Positions 26,711 to 35,500 of a stretch of 64,000 nucleotides of DNA are shown piece by piece. The stretch covers positions 1-64,000 of the forward strand of contig JANQLG010000024.1 in assembly GCA_028280715.1 (NCBI GenBank), read 5' to 3'. The position numbers and the translations under genes were made by a program. Source of the stretch: Spongiibacteraceae bacterium. Its GTDB lineage: Bacteria > Pseudomonadota > Gammaproteobacteria > Pseudomonadales > Dasaniaceae. Below the pieces are notes generated by a model. The model did not search any database, was not told where the DNA came from, and was given only the letters and a program-made list of their open reading frames with translations. Each line of letters begins with the position of its first letter. The first letter of the stretch is position 1.

Positions 26711-27862
26711 GTGAATTCAATACAAACGTTGTTTCCTAACCTAACCGAAGCGCAACTGTTTGCACATACCAGTATTCTGGCCATCAATCTTGTGCTGTTT
26801 TTACTGATCAAACCGATTCTTACATCGGTTGAGTCGGGCAAAGATCATGACTCAAAAATTTATATTCTGCGCGCCATTAACATCTTCATCATTATTTTAT
26901 TGGGTATCAATTTGGTGCTATCACGCGCCCATGAAGATTATCAAAATCACTTTATCAAAATCGGTTTAAGTCTATTCGCAATTTATGCTGGCTTTGTGGT
27001 GTATAGCATCAGTTCATATTTTTTGAGAAAACGTTTTGGCACTGAGAAGGAGCTCGATAACAAGCAGGTCTTTTTAGAAACTTACAGCAGCCGGATAGTG
27101 GACATACTGCTAATGGTGCTGGTTATTTTCGCCACCCTCTACGCCATTATCATGATTTGGGGTGCCGACAGCATGTTGGAAACCACCGGTATCATAGGTA
27201 TCGTATTTGCTTTTATGGCCTTTACTAGCAGTATTTGGGCACCGGATATTATCAGCGGCTTGATTATTCTCAATACGCAAATGTTGGAGGACGGCGATCT
27301 GGTACTTATCGATGGTTATCCAGACGAATACATTATCAGTAAAGTCTCTTTCATCTATGTCATTTTGTATGACGCTCGTAACAATCACCGCACACTAATT
27401 CGCAACAGCCGTTTTATCCAGAGCAAAATTGACAATCTCAGCCGTATTGCCAGTACTGATGGCATTCGCAAACGCCTAGTTTATCAAATTGGTTATCCGG
27501 ATATTTCCGCCGAAGATGCCGAAACCAGATATGAACAGTTTCAGTTATTTAAACAAAATATCGATAAGATGTTCGACAAGGCTTATCACAAAGCCTGCGA
27601 AGATGAAAAAATTAAAATTAATAGCAATAAACACTTTGAATGGTCACTAACCAAGACTGGCAATTACGCGTTGGAATATACATTGTGGTTTTATTTGGAA
27701 AAAATACCTAACACCAAAGTCACCGCCACTATTCGCAAGCACTATATGCGAACTATTTATCGAGTCAATGAAGCGGTGTTTGATGCGTCAATTACAGAAA
27801 ATATTGATCTGTCAACGCCAGATTTAAATACTATTACTGTGGAAAAAAATTCGGCTAAGTAA
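26711..27862 (+). CDS. MscS-family mechanosensitive channel-like protein
   Basis: A 383-residue membrane protein starting at GTG (AGGG seven bases upstream). Membrane segments lie at about 20-38, 55-75, 85-110 and 138-160. The pore-helix region TTGIIGIVFAFMAFTSSIWA replaces the Gly/Ala-rich MscS TM3 with bulkier residues, so gating properties may differ. A beta-domain follows (MLEDGDLVLIDG, HRTLIRNSRFIQSKI). A long C-terminal domain rich in Lys and Tyr has no match that I recognise. Assignment to the MscS superfamily rests on the TM3/beta-domain order. It is divergent from ubiX. Confidence 0.8.
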   Translation: MNSIQTLFPNLTEAQLFAHTSILAINLVLFLLIKPILTSVESGKDHDSKIYILRAINIFIIILLGINLVLSRAHEDYQNHFIKIGLSLFAIYAGFVVYSISSYFLRKRFGTEKELDNKQVFLETYSSRIVDILLMVLVIFATLYAIIMIWGADSMLETTGIIGIVFAFMAFTSSIWAPDIISGLIILNTQMLEDGDLVLIDGYPDEYIISKVSFIYVILYDARNNHRTLIRNSRFIQSKIDNLSRIASTDGIRKRLVYQIGYPDISAEDAETRYEQFQLFKQNIDKMFDKAYHKACEDEKIKINSNKHFEWSLTKTGNYALEYTLWFYLEKIPNTKVTATIRKHYMRTIYRVNEAVFDASITENIDLSTPDLNTITVEKNSAK

Positions 27863-27915
27863 TCTGAAAATATCAATCCATTAATGCTTTAGCCGAAACA
27901 CTATTATTCTACTTA

Positions 27916-28770
27916 TCAAACTTTACCCATCATTCCCTTAATAGCAGCAGGCAAATCAGCTGGCAGAACTACTGTCTTACTGTTTTCAGCAATAGAAATT
28001 TCGCGCAGTGCATTCACATACTTCTCACCTAACAAATACACAACCGGGGTTTCATTCTCACCTATTGCCTGATCAACCATTTGAATCGCTTTTTGACTAG
28101 CTTCAGCCAGTAATATTTGTGCTTTTGCATCCCGACGTGAAGCCTCTAAACGACCATCTGCTTCGAGTATTTGTGCTTCTTTTTCACCTTCAGCGCGAGT
28201 AACTGTCGCCCTTCTTGCCCTTTCGGCTGCAGCCTGCTCTTCCATCGCATGCTGCATGGTACCGGAAGGATTAATATCCTGTATCTCAACTGTTTTGAGG
28301 GTAATACCCCAGTCAGCAATATCATCTGAAATTGATTGCTTTAATTTTGATTTAATTAATTCACGCGATGATAGTGCATCATCTAAATCCATTTCACCAA
28401 TGATGGAACGTAACGTTGTCTGCACCAATGTTTGAATAGCGACAGTGTAATCTTCTACACCATATACCGCCTTTTCTGGAGAAACGATATTAATATAAGC
28501 CACCGCATTAGCCACAATCACAGCATTATCACGCGTGATAACTTCCTGCGAGGGGATATCCAAAACGATATCCTTAGTCGTTACTTTATAGGCGACAGTA
28601 TCAATATAGGGAATGATGATATTTAACCCTGGCTTAAGCGTACCATGATATTTACCCAACCTCTGCACAACCCATTTATAACCTTGGGGAACCAAGCGCA
28701 CACCCTGTGCAATGGTGATTAACACTAAGATCAAAATAGCTAATGCTACATATAGGCCTGCACTCATCAT
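27916..28770 (-). CDS. qmcA: SPFH/Band 7 protein, QmcA (stomatin) type
   Basis: Membrane-anchored stomatin-like scaffold protein, 284 residues. One N-terminal helix (about 4-22) is followed by the Band 7 domain, with VPQGYKWVVQRLGKYHGTLKPG at the start. A coiled-coil flotillin-like section, AAERARRATVTRAEGEKEA (about 185-203), precedes the C-terminal end. It is followed upstream in the same direction by an NfeD gene 22 bases away; stomatin and NfeD form a conserved partner pair in bacteria. The good ribosome site AAGGAAG supports the start. Confidence 0.93.
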   Translation of the reverse strand: MMSAGLYVALAILILVLITIAQGVRLVPQGYKWVVQRLGKYHGTLKPGLNIIIPYIDTVAYKVTTKDIVLDIPSQEVITRDNAVIVANAVAYINIVSPEKAVYGVEDYTVAIQTLVQTTLRSIIGEMDLDDALSSRELIKSKLKQSISDDIADWGITLKTVEIQDINPSGTMQHAMEEQAAAERARRATVTRAEGEKEAQILEADGRLEASRRDAKAQILLAEASQKAIQMVDQAIGENETPVVYLLGEKYVNALREISIAENSKTVVLPADLPAAIKGMMGKV

Positions 28771-28792
28771 TCAGCTTCCTTTTTTCAATTAA

Positions 28793-29245
28793 TTATTGTT
28801 TTGCTACTATCAAACTGTTTCCTGAAACATCGGTAACTCTTACCCGATCTCCCACATTCAGTTCATCTTGGGAAATAAACATCCATTCATCGGCACCCAA
28901 CACTGGAGCGGGGAAACGTAAGGTGCCACGACGTGATTGATTGGGCAGTGTTAATACTTGACCCACCTCGCCAAGAATGGCCTCCTTGGATAGACCTGCT
29001 TTGGTTTTATCAACCGACATAGGTTTAAGAAACTTAAACCAGAATACAGTAAAAAATATAGAAAAAAGCGTCCAAAGTAATACCTGGGCTGCGAGAGACA
29101 TGCCAGGAAAAAATAGCAACAATAAACCAACAACTATAGCTCCTAAACCAAACCATAGCGCCGTAAAACTCGGCAACATTAACTCAAAGAGCATCAAGCC
29201 AATGCCTAAAACAATCCAGTGCCAATACAGTAAATCAAATCCCAT
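28793..29245 (-). CDS. NfeD family membrane protein (short form)
   Basis: A 150-residue protein of the short NfeD class. Three hydrophobic helices (about 8-75) are followed by a soluble OB-fold domain (about 90-150) containing GEVGQVLTLPNQSRRGTLRF and the end VRVTDVSGNSLIVAKQ. It lacks the ClpP-like protease domain of long NfeD proteins. Its place directly before qmcA, with 22 bases between, is the usual arrangement and suggests they form one membrane microdomain unit. Confidence 0.92.
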   Translation of the reverse strand: MGFDLLYWHWIVLGIGLMLFELMLPSFTALWFGLGAIVVGLLLLFFPGMSLAAQVLLWTLFSIFFTVFWFKFLKPMSVDKTKAGLSKEAILGEVGQVLTLPNQSRRGTLRFPAPVLGADEWMFISQDELNVGDRVRVTDVSGNSLIVAKQ

Positions 29246-29322
29246 GATTTTCTCTCACCAAGCAACCCAACAGAACCGGCATGTTATAAAAAATGCCCAC
29301 GCACTATAAGTGAATTTTTTAA

Positions 29323-30186
29323 CTATTTTTTCACAAACTTTAGCGTCATGCGATTGGATTCACCAATAGCTTTCATTGCTTCTTTATTTTCATCTGCTGT
29401 GTTCAGCGATGGAGGCAAACGCCAAACATAATCTTTAGGTCCTGGCACATCTTTTGGATTCGCATTCATGTCACTTTCTGCCACCAGCTCAAAGCCCGCC
29501 TTTTCCATAAAGGTAATTACATTAGTTTGCTTCAAATAACCATTCTGGCCCTGCGCCCAGCTATCCTCAGCATCTTCAGGTGACTTATGCTGAACTACAC
29601 CGACAACACCCCCATCTTTTAATAGCGCATTAACTTCTGCCAGGGCATTGGTCAATGAACCAGCTTTCTCTTCAAAGCGATGCAGATTGTGTAAACCTCG
29701 AATAATCAAAACAGCGTCCAGGGTTCCATTCAACTCTTCTGGGACCTGGCCAAAGGCATAACCACCAGCAGTGACTGATTCAGCACCGGGAAAACCAGCG
29801 ACCATGCCCTCAAACTTGGCAGTGCGCTCAATCATCGCCTGAATGCGTTCTTCACTCATGCCAAACAGCGGAAACATAGTGTGAGCATAGTTAATGCCAT
29901 AAATAGCACCCTCTTCTCCGACATAGGGCGCTAATATCTGCGTATACCAACCACCACCTGGCAACACTTCACCCACTTTCATACCAGGCTCTATACCAAA
30001 AAATTCGAGGGTTTGTTGAGGGTTACGAAACACATCCCGGGCTTTTTGCTCATCACTACGCGCCGCAATAATACTACTTAATTTAGCACTGGCTTCAGCA
30101 TCGGCAGATGCTGTAACCGTCCAGCTGGCTGCAGTCAATACCAGTGCTGTAATAGAAAACATATGAAAGATTTTACGAGTAAACAT
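29323..30186 (-). CDS. Exported methyltransferase-like protein (COG4798 type)
   Basis: A 287-residue protein with a signal peptide (MFTRKIFHMFSITALVLTA to about SADA). The rest resembles class I SAM-dependent methyltransferases: motif I is represented by VGEVLPGGGWYTQILAPYV, followed by an acidic strand and DAVLIIRGLHNLHRF at the position of motif IV. Family members are annotated as predicted methyltransferases. Because SAM is not known in the periplasm, a true methyl-transfer role is doubtful (inference). The gene is transcribed alone and ends with an aromatic/basic tail. Confidence 0.78.
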   Translation of the reverse strand: MFTRKIFHMFSITALVLTAASWTVTASADAEASAKLSSIIAARSDEQKARDVFRNPQQTLEFFGIEPGMKVGEVLPGGGWYTQILAPYVGEEGAIYGINYAHTMFPLFGMSEERIQAMIERTAKFEGMVAGFPGAESVTAGGYAFGQVPEELNGTLDAVLIIRGLHNLHRFEEKAGSLTNALAEVNALLKDGGVVGVVQHKSPEDAEDSWAQGQNGYLKQTNVITFMEKAGFELVAESDMNANPKDVPGPKDYVWRLPPSLNTADENKEAMKAIGESNRMTLKFVKK

Positions 30187-30352
30187 AATCGAGTCCTTGG
30201 CTGTTAGCAGTTGTTATCAGTTGATCGACTAGCAGCCTAGGACAGTAGTGTCTCTAAGAAGTTCTTGCAAGTAGCGATTGCAATTCTATCGAATAATTCA
30301 TGGATAGGATTTAACGGTGGGAAAACCTCTGTAAGCCATCCCCGCCTCTAAT

Positions 30353-32026
30353 TTATGCCGCTGCAGATTTACTTAGCAAGACACTGCCATTTATCGCGCT
30401 CACCATAGCTTGCAAACTGGCAGTAACAATATCTTTACTCATGGCCACTCCCGCCAATTTTTCATCACCACACTTAATCTGTATATAGGTCACTGCCTGT
30501 TCGCTTACTCCCTGGCCAAGTGCATGTTCAGAATAATCAAGCACATCAATATCAACACAGATAATGCCAGACAATAACTGAGTAAAGGCTTCCAATACAC
30601 CATCACCAGTCGCTTCTAAATGCCGCGGGCTACCATCAATCAACAATGTCGCTTCTAATCGATCCACACCCTTTGAGTGAAGTTTAAAACCCTGCAATTG
30701 ATAGCGCCCTTCACTGTGCAAATAGCATTCTTGAAACAATTCCCACACCTGGCTGGCAGATACTTCCTGTTCGGTATCCTCCGCCTTAGCCTGCACTCTA
30801 CGACTGAAGTCAATTTGCAACCAACGGGGCATTTTAATGCCATGCTGCTGTTCTAACAAATAGGCTATACCGCCTTTGCCTGACTGGCTATTGATACGGA
30901 TAACTTCTTCATAGCTACGACCAAGATCACGCGGATCAATAGGCAGATAGGCCACTTCCCACATATCATCCTGCTTATAATTAGCCAGGCATTTATTAAT
31001 CGCATCCTGATGACTACCAGAGAAAGCGGTATACACCAGCTCTCCAACATAGGGATGTCTGGGGTGAACAGGTAACTGCGTACAGTGTTTAACTGTTTGT
31101 ATAATTTTATCGGCATTGGCCAGATTTAATTCAGGGTCAACGCCACGGCTATAGAGATTCATCGCCATAGTTACGATATCCATATTACCGGTGCGCTCAC
31201 CATTTCCCAGCAGGGTACCTTCCACACGATCAGCTCCCGCCATCACACCCAACTCAGCCGCAGCTACTGCACAACCGCGATCATTATGAGTGTGTAAACT
31301 GATCAGCACGTACTCCCGAGAGCGAATATTGCGACAGATCCACTCCACTTGATCCGCATACACATTCGGTGTTGTCATCTCCACTGTGGCGGGCAAATTA
31401 ATGATCACCGGTTTTTCTGCATTGGGCTGCCAAACATCAATGACGGCATTGCATACCTCTACTGCAAAATCCAATTCAGTGCCGGTGAAACTTTCCGGCG
31501 AATATTGAAACACCCAGTCAGTTTCGGGCTGCTGCCTGGCGTACTCGTGAACCCAAATTGCCCCCTGTACGGCAATGTCCTTAATACCTTCGCGATCCAT
31601 CCTAAATACTTGTTCACGCTGTACCGTCGAAGTGGAATTATATAGGTGCACGATGGCACGCCTCGCTCCCTGTAGTGCGTCATAACTTCTAGCAATAAGT
31701 GGTTCACGGGCCTGCGTTAATACCTGGATAGTGACATCTTCAGGAATGCAGTCTTCTTCGATCAACATCCTCACAAAATCAAAGTCCTGCTGAGAAGCGG
31801 CGGGGAAACCAACTTCTATTTCCTTAAAACCCACATCTACCAGTAACTCGAACATCTCCTTTTTTTGCTGCACCGTCATGGGATCTATCAACGCCTGATT
31901 ACCATCGCGCAAATCGACACTACACAAGGTAGGTGCCTGTTGGATTTGCTGATCGGGCCAGCGCCGATCCGGAAGCGATACCGGAGCCACAGGAGGATAC
32001 TTCTGATGATTGAACGCGGTACTCAT
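30353..32026 (-). CDS. leuA: 2-isopropylmalate synthase (long form)
   Basis: First committed enzyme of leucine synthesis, condensing acetyl-CoA with 2-oxoisovalerate. It has 557 residues, typical of the type found in pseudomonads. Motifs: LRDGNQALIDPM (catalytic DRxxxQ block in this form, about 40-51), the HTHNDRGCAVAAAELG metal/substrate block (about 245-260) and GNGERTGNMD. The C-terminal domain from about 440 is the LeuA dimer domain for leucine feedback inhibition. It is divergent from an Lrp-type regulator across a 293-base region, so leucine-responsive control is plausible. Confidence 0.96.
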   Translation of the reverse strand: MSTAFNHQKYPPVAPVSLPDRRWPDQQIQQAPTLCSVDLRDGNQALIDPMTVQQKKEMFELLVDVGFKEIEVGFPAASQQDFDFVRMLIEEDCIPEDVTIQVLTQAREPLIARSYDALQGARRAIVHLYNSTSTVQREQVFRMDREGIKDIAVQGAIWVHEYARQQPETDWVFQYSPESFTGTELDFAVEVCNAVIDVWQPNAEKPVIINLPATVEMTTPNVYADQVEWICRNIRSREYVLISLHTHNDRGCAVAAAELGVMAGADRVEGTLLGNGERTGNMDIVTMAMNLYSRGVDPELNLANADKIIQTVKHCTQLPVHPRHPYVGELVYTAFSGSHQDAINKCLANYKQDDMWEVAYLPIDPRDLGRSYEEVIRINSQSGKGGIAYLLEQQHGIKMPRWLQIDFSRRVQAKAEDTEQEVSASQVWELFQECYLHSEGRYQLQGFKLHSKGVDRLEATLLIDGSPRHLEATGDGVLEAFTQLLSGIICVDIDVLDYSEHALGQGVSEQAVTYIQIKCGDEKLAGVAMSKDIVTASLQAMVSAINGSVLLSKSAAA

Positions 32027-32245
32027 TGAGCTTGCTCTTTAGTCTTTGATTTAGCCGAAATAGAACCCCCCTCTCATTGATGCTTACCCAACGAATGTCA
32101 AAGCCCTTGTGGGGCTCAGAGCTGCCAACTCTTGTGAAGCCGACTTTCTGCCAGGGGGATGCCACACAGTATAAACAGCCAGAACTGGAGAAAGATTGTT
32201 TTTATTGCACTATAATCGTAAATACTGGCAATAATTAACCATTAA

Positions 32246-32272
32246 TAGATATTTTAGTGAAATTAATATCTA
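32246..32272. promoter_or_regulatory. Candidate operator between leuA and the Lrp-type gene
   Basis: TAGATATT, 11 spacer bases, AATATCTA: a perfect 8-base inverted repeat in an AT-rich stretch, 48 bases before the Lrp-type start. Lrp/AsnC regulators often bind AT-rich imperfect palindromes near their own promoters and in divergent regions. A TATAAT hexamer at 32211-32216 also lies here. Assignment to this regulator is an inference. Confidence 0.45.
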
Positions 32273-32319
32273 CTTTAATCAAAAACTGCGCACTAACAAC
32301 GTGCTAACAGGATGATTCC

Positions 32320-32805
32320 ATGAAGCTAGACCGCACTGATCGTCGCATCCTTAATGAGCTGCAAGATAATGGCAGTATCAGCAACCTCGAGCTCGCCGAT
32401 AAAATTGGCTTATCTCCCTCTCCCTGTTCGCGACGCGTCAAACAACTACAGGACAGCGGCATTATCGACAAAACCGTTACGCTGCTATCGCCAGACAAAC
32501 TGGATTTAAAAATGACGGCCTATATCCAGATCAGCATGGATAAACACACTCCTGATCGCTTCGAAAACTTCGAGCGTCATGTCGAACAATACCCTGAAGT
32601 CTTGGAATGCTGCCTGATTACCGGTCATACAGCTGACTATCTGTTAAAGGTAATTGTGCCGGATATGGATTACTATCAATCTTTTTTATTGGGCAAGTTA
32701 ACACGTATTGAAGGTGTTAGTGGTGTGCATTCAAGCTTTGTAATGAAGAAGGTGATAGCAAGAACTGCTTTACCATTGGGGCACTTAAAAGGATCGACGG
32801 CTTAA
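32320..32805 (+). CDS. Lrp/AsnC family transcriptional regulator
   Basis: A 161-residue regulator. The N-terminal winged helix-turn-helix is DRTDRRILNELQDNGSISNL, followed by ELADKIGLSPSPCSRRVKQL (about 20-45). The C-terminal ligand-binding RAM domain has EVLECCLITGHTADYLLKV and the end GVSGVHSSFVMKKV. It has AGGA eight bases before the start. It resembles the close Lrp paralogues that sense amino acids, but it lies beside leuA, not with its usual neighbours. Ligand and targets unknown. Confidence 0.93.
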   Translation: MKLDRTDRRILNELQDNGSISNLELADKIGLSPSPCSRRVKQLQDSGIIDKTVTLLSPDKLDLKMTAYIQISMDKHTPDRFENFERHVEQYPEVLECCLITGHTADYLLKVIVPDMDYYQSFLLGKLTRIEGVSGVHSSFVMKKVIARTALPLGHLKGSTA

Positions 32806-32824
32806 CCCTTTAAATGCAGGAACG

Positions 32825-33661
32825 CTATTCTTTCCAACATTTATCTTTAGGCTCAACACCTATTGCGGCATTAATCGCATCAATACCCTGCTGGTTCACA
32901 GGAATAAATCGAATAAACGTGGTTTTTTGCAACCACTCATTAACAGCTGGATCGTTATGCATACTTTCCAGAACTTGCTGGAAGTGTTGGCGGCGTTGTT
33001 CGCTAATCGTTGGTGGCACCATGATAATTCCCGAAGGCTGATCTGTAGACACTACAATCGATTTTAATTTACTTCTTGCCTCCTGCGACATTAACCCCCA
33101 TAACACGCCACCAATAATTCCATAATCAGCCTTACCTTCCAACACTTGTAAAATAGTTGTATGCATCTGGAAACTTTCCATTAGCTCTAGGCTAGACCAC
33201 ACACCCTTCGCTCGCTGCTCAAAAGCGGTCTCAAAAAATGAACGGTAACGAGGCGTTAATGCCACCTTCGCGCCTCTTAGCTCTGTTAAGCTCTCTATTT
33301 TTCGTTTACTGAATATAACAATCTCGAATTGGGTTGAAGACTGTAAAATAGGGATATAGCCCTTTTCCATCAATGGCTTCCATAAAGAAAAATAGGGCAA
33401 TACAACCGCTTCTCGGGATTGCTGATAACGGACAAACTCTTCGCAATCGCCTTGTGGAATAACAGTCTCGAAACCTAGCTCTGCTTCTACATAATCTATA
33501 AATGATTGTGAACGCTGCCGAGTAATATCAGCTCGTAATGGCGTATAAATTAATAAAAAATCGCCATCGGACTGATCAAGACCAGAAGCGTTCAAAGCAG
33601 TATCCGCCAAGGTTAATGACGAATATAGAAAAATGAATATTAGGAACCAGTTGAACCGCAT
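32825..33661 (-). CDS. PhnD-like periplasmic binding protein (orphan)
   Basis: A 278-residue exported protein (signal peptide MRFNWFLIFIFLYSSLTLA) of the PhnD/SsuA/transferrin-like fold. Features are an N-terminal strand FLLIYTPLRADITRQRSQSF, a middle segment LTELRGAKVALTPRYRSFFE and ADYGIIGGVLWGLM, characteristic of PhnD-type sensors. There is no permease or ATPase nearby, so it probably acts as a sensory or accessory protein; similar orphan proteins also sit beside signalling genes in other bacteria. The ligand is unknown. Confidence 0.78.
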   Translation of the reverse strand: MRFNWFLIFIFLYSSLTLADTALNASGLDQSDGDFLLIYTPLRADITRQRSQSFIDYVEAELGFETVIPQGDCEEFVRYQQSREAVVLPYFSLWKPLMEKGYIPILQSSTQFEIVIFSKRKIESLTELRGAKVALTPRYRSFFETAFEQRAKGVWSSLELMESFQMHTTILQVLEGKADYGIIGGVLWGLMSQEARSKLKSIVVSTDQPSGIIMVPPTISEQRRQHFQQVLESMHNDPAVNEWLQKTTFIRFIPVNQQGIDAINAAIGVEPKDKCWKE

Positions 33662-33813
33662 GAGGATATGTATATCTGCAACAATATGGTAGCCAGTTAT
33701 AATTTAACCCTGGCTAAAAATCGTTTTTTGATGGTAGCAAATGCTTAATGAATTATTAGAACATTAAACTTAGCTAAAAAATATACGTAGTCAACTATGA
33801 AATATAGGTAAAA

Positions 33814-34050
33814 TTACGAATCGGACTTTTTCTGATAATAGGTGCGAGCTTTTTCTTCTTCACCCAATTTATATTTTAAATCAGCATTATCCTGCTCTAG
33901 TTTTTTAATGTCCTGCTGCAACTCAGCAATTTCATCGGTGAGCTTATCCAGCTCTCCAACTAATGGACTTTCTTTCGTTAAAAAAATTTTAGTAAATAAA
34001 TACCCCACTAATATCCCTACCAGTAAAGTAATTACCACAGCGGGCCACAT
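33814..34050 (-). CDS. Small membrane-anchored coiled-coil protein
   Basis: A 78-residue protein with one N-terminal membrane helix (about 4-25, VVITLLVGILVGYLF) and then a hydrophilic coiled coil (about 33-70, LDKLTDEIAELQQDIKKLEQ). A ribosome site AGGAG supports the start. The layout recalls short cell-division or envelope-associated anchors such as YhcB, but similarity is too weak for a name. The HNH gene follows in the upstream direction. Confidence 0.7.
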   Translation of the reverse strand: MWPAVVITLLVGILVGYLFTKIFLTKESPLVGELDKLTDEIAELQQDIKKLEQDNADLKYKLGEEEKARTYYQKKSDS

Positions 34051-34078
34051 AATTATCTCCTGCTCTAATTATTCCGAA

Positions 34079-34648
34079 TTAAACAGCCACCGGCATTTGC
34101 CAGCGACAGTTAGACGAAAATTGTTTACTCAAAAAATCAACTTGATCGGGCAATATACGATGACTATTAACCAATGCCAAATATTCAGCAGGGTTTGGTC
34201 TATAGGGTAAAGCCAACAATTCCATGTTCACTTCATCCAACACCCTATTACCCTTATGCTGATTACAGCGTCTACAGGCTGCCACCACATTTTCCCACAC
34301 GTCACGACCACCTTTTGATGTTGGAATAATATGGTCGCGAGTTAATTCATGACCTTCAAAAAAGTTTCCGCAGTATAAGCATTGATTATTATCACGCTCA
34401 AATAGTGCCTTGTTGGACAGCGGTGGTTTTATTCTTGGACGTCCCAGCTTATCGCCGCCACAAGCAATAATCGATGGCAGTTCTACAATGGTACGCTCGC
34501 CGCTAAAGCGATTAAAGCCTCCCTGGATTCGGAAAATAATATCACCCATTGTCCACAGGATTAGATCCCGTGAATGTAGACAAACAGCCTCCTGCCAATG
34601 TAGCCAATCAATCGGTTGACCCGCTTTATTTAACCGCAGTATTTGCAC
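34079..34648 (-). CDS. HNH endonuclease family protein
   Basis: A 189-residue protein starting at GTG with GGAG upstream. The HNH domain is complete: CLYCG at about 91-95, LTRDHIIPTSKGG (catalytic DH), ENVVAACRRCNQHKGNR. The four cysteines form a zinc site. Similar chromosomal HNH proteins (COG1403) are common and not tied to phages. The N-terminal 80 residues contain a WLHWQEAVCLHSRDLI segment typical of the family. No restriction or integrase genes are nearby. Biological role unknown. Confidence 0.88.
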   Translation of the reverse strand: MQILRLNKAGQPIDWLHWQEAVCLHSRDLILWTMGDIIFRIQGGFNRFSGERTIVELPSIIACGGDKLGRPRIKPPLSNKALFERDNNQCLYCGNFFEGHELTRDHIIPTSKGGRDVWENVVAACRRCNQHKGNRVLDEVNMELLALPYRPNPAEYLALVNSHRILPDQVDFLSKQFSSNCRWQMPVAV

Positions 34649-34789
34649 AATCTCTCCCTCATAGTTGAGATAAAAAAGCTACTGCATCTTGACGGACTGC
34701 TGATGACAAACCTGGATCACTCGTCAAAGATAACGCTTGAACAACAAGACCGATTAAAGCGAATTAATATAAAACTTTTGTGACTATAT

Positions 34790-34817
34790 CACTTAAAGCC
34801 CGACCACTTAAAGCCCG
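34790..34817. repeat. Short direct repeat CACTTAAAGCCCG, 15-base period
   Basis: Two exact copies at 34790-34802 and 34805-34817 in the gap before the HNH gene. No role can be read from it; slippage is the simplest origin. Confidence 0.5.
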
Positions 34818-34860
34818 CTCAAACTCAACTTTACCATTGTGTCAGAGAGCTATTCAAACA

Positions 34861-35445
34861 TTACTCACTCATTTGTTGACGACGGTGTTTCAACATAGCA
34901 CTTTGCCTTTTGACAATATGCTGTATTAGTAATTCCTGATCATTATGATTGATTTCTACAAAATCCAGGCGAACAAAATATGCCGACTCCTCTGAGGCAT
35001 GTTGAATTTTTTCGCACTCAATCACTTCAGCCAGCGCTATCAAGTGTAATTCTGAGGGTTGAAGGGTGATATCTAACTGTAATAACTGGCCGCGTTCCAA
35101 TTTTTCATTATTTTGGAACGCCATTCCACAGGCACTCACATTTACCTGCTTTAAGTCATAACTAATTTTGTGGATCAACTCAGCATCAATATCCATCTGG
35201 TGAATAATAAAATTCATTTTTTTATTCACCAGATCGATAAGCTCAGCTGCGATGGGCGACTCAATGCGACAGGCATCCAATAAGGTTTGAATACGATTAT
35301 CAAAGTTAGCGGCGTAATCAAACTGACTGCCATGTTCTTTTGCCTGCTGGGCAAAAGCATTCGCCTCCTCTGCACTCAATCGAATGTAGGAAACACCAAC
35401 CGTATCATCAATACGAAAAAAACGTCGCCGCTCTTCAGCATTCAT
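34861..35445 (-). CDS. PilZ domain protein with helical insertion
   Basis: A 194-residue probable cyclic-di-GMP receptor. RRRFFR near the N terminus and NVSACGMAF (about 104-112) are the two halves of the PilZ ligand-binding signature (RxxxR and D/NxSxxG). Between them lies a helical stretch of about 90 residues (RIQTLLDACRIESPIAAELI and onward), much longer than usual, so it is an atypical PilZ protein with an inserted or domain-swapped helix. It lies next to pomA/pomB in the same direction, which suggests a role in motility control. C-di-GMP binding is an inference from the motifs. Confidence 0.82.
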   Translation of the reverse strand: MNAEERRRFFRIDDTVGVSYIRLSAEEANAFAQQAKEHGSQFDYAANFDNRIQTLLDACRIESPIAAELIDLVNKKMNFIIHQMDIDAELIHKISYDLKQVNVSACGMAFQNNEKLERGQLLQLDITLQPSELHLIALAEVIECEKIQHASEESAYFVRLDFVEINHNDQELLIQHIVKRQSAMLKHRRQQMSE

Positions 35446-35500
35446 GTTTGGTATTTTCCCGAAAAGAGATAGTCATAGAACATAGCCACAGGAACTATCA

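Noticed and set aside
30865-31707. Open frames overlapping leuA on both strands
   Set aside because: Shadows of leuA; none has a ribosome site or recognisable domain.
32027-32245. Possible leucine attenuator before leuA
   Set aside because: I saw no leucine-rich leader peptide and no terminator hairpin with T run on the minus strand; one AGCCC/GGGCT stem alone is not enough.
34079-34648. HNH protein as sign of a mobile intron or phage
   Set aside because: It is a single chromosomal gene with normal neighbours, and no integrase, reverse transcriptase, or phage genes nearby.
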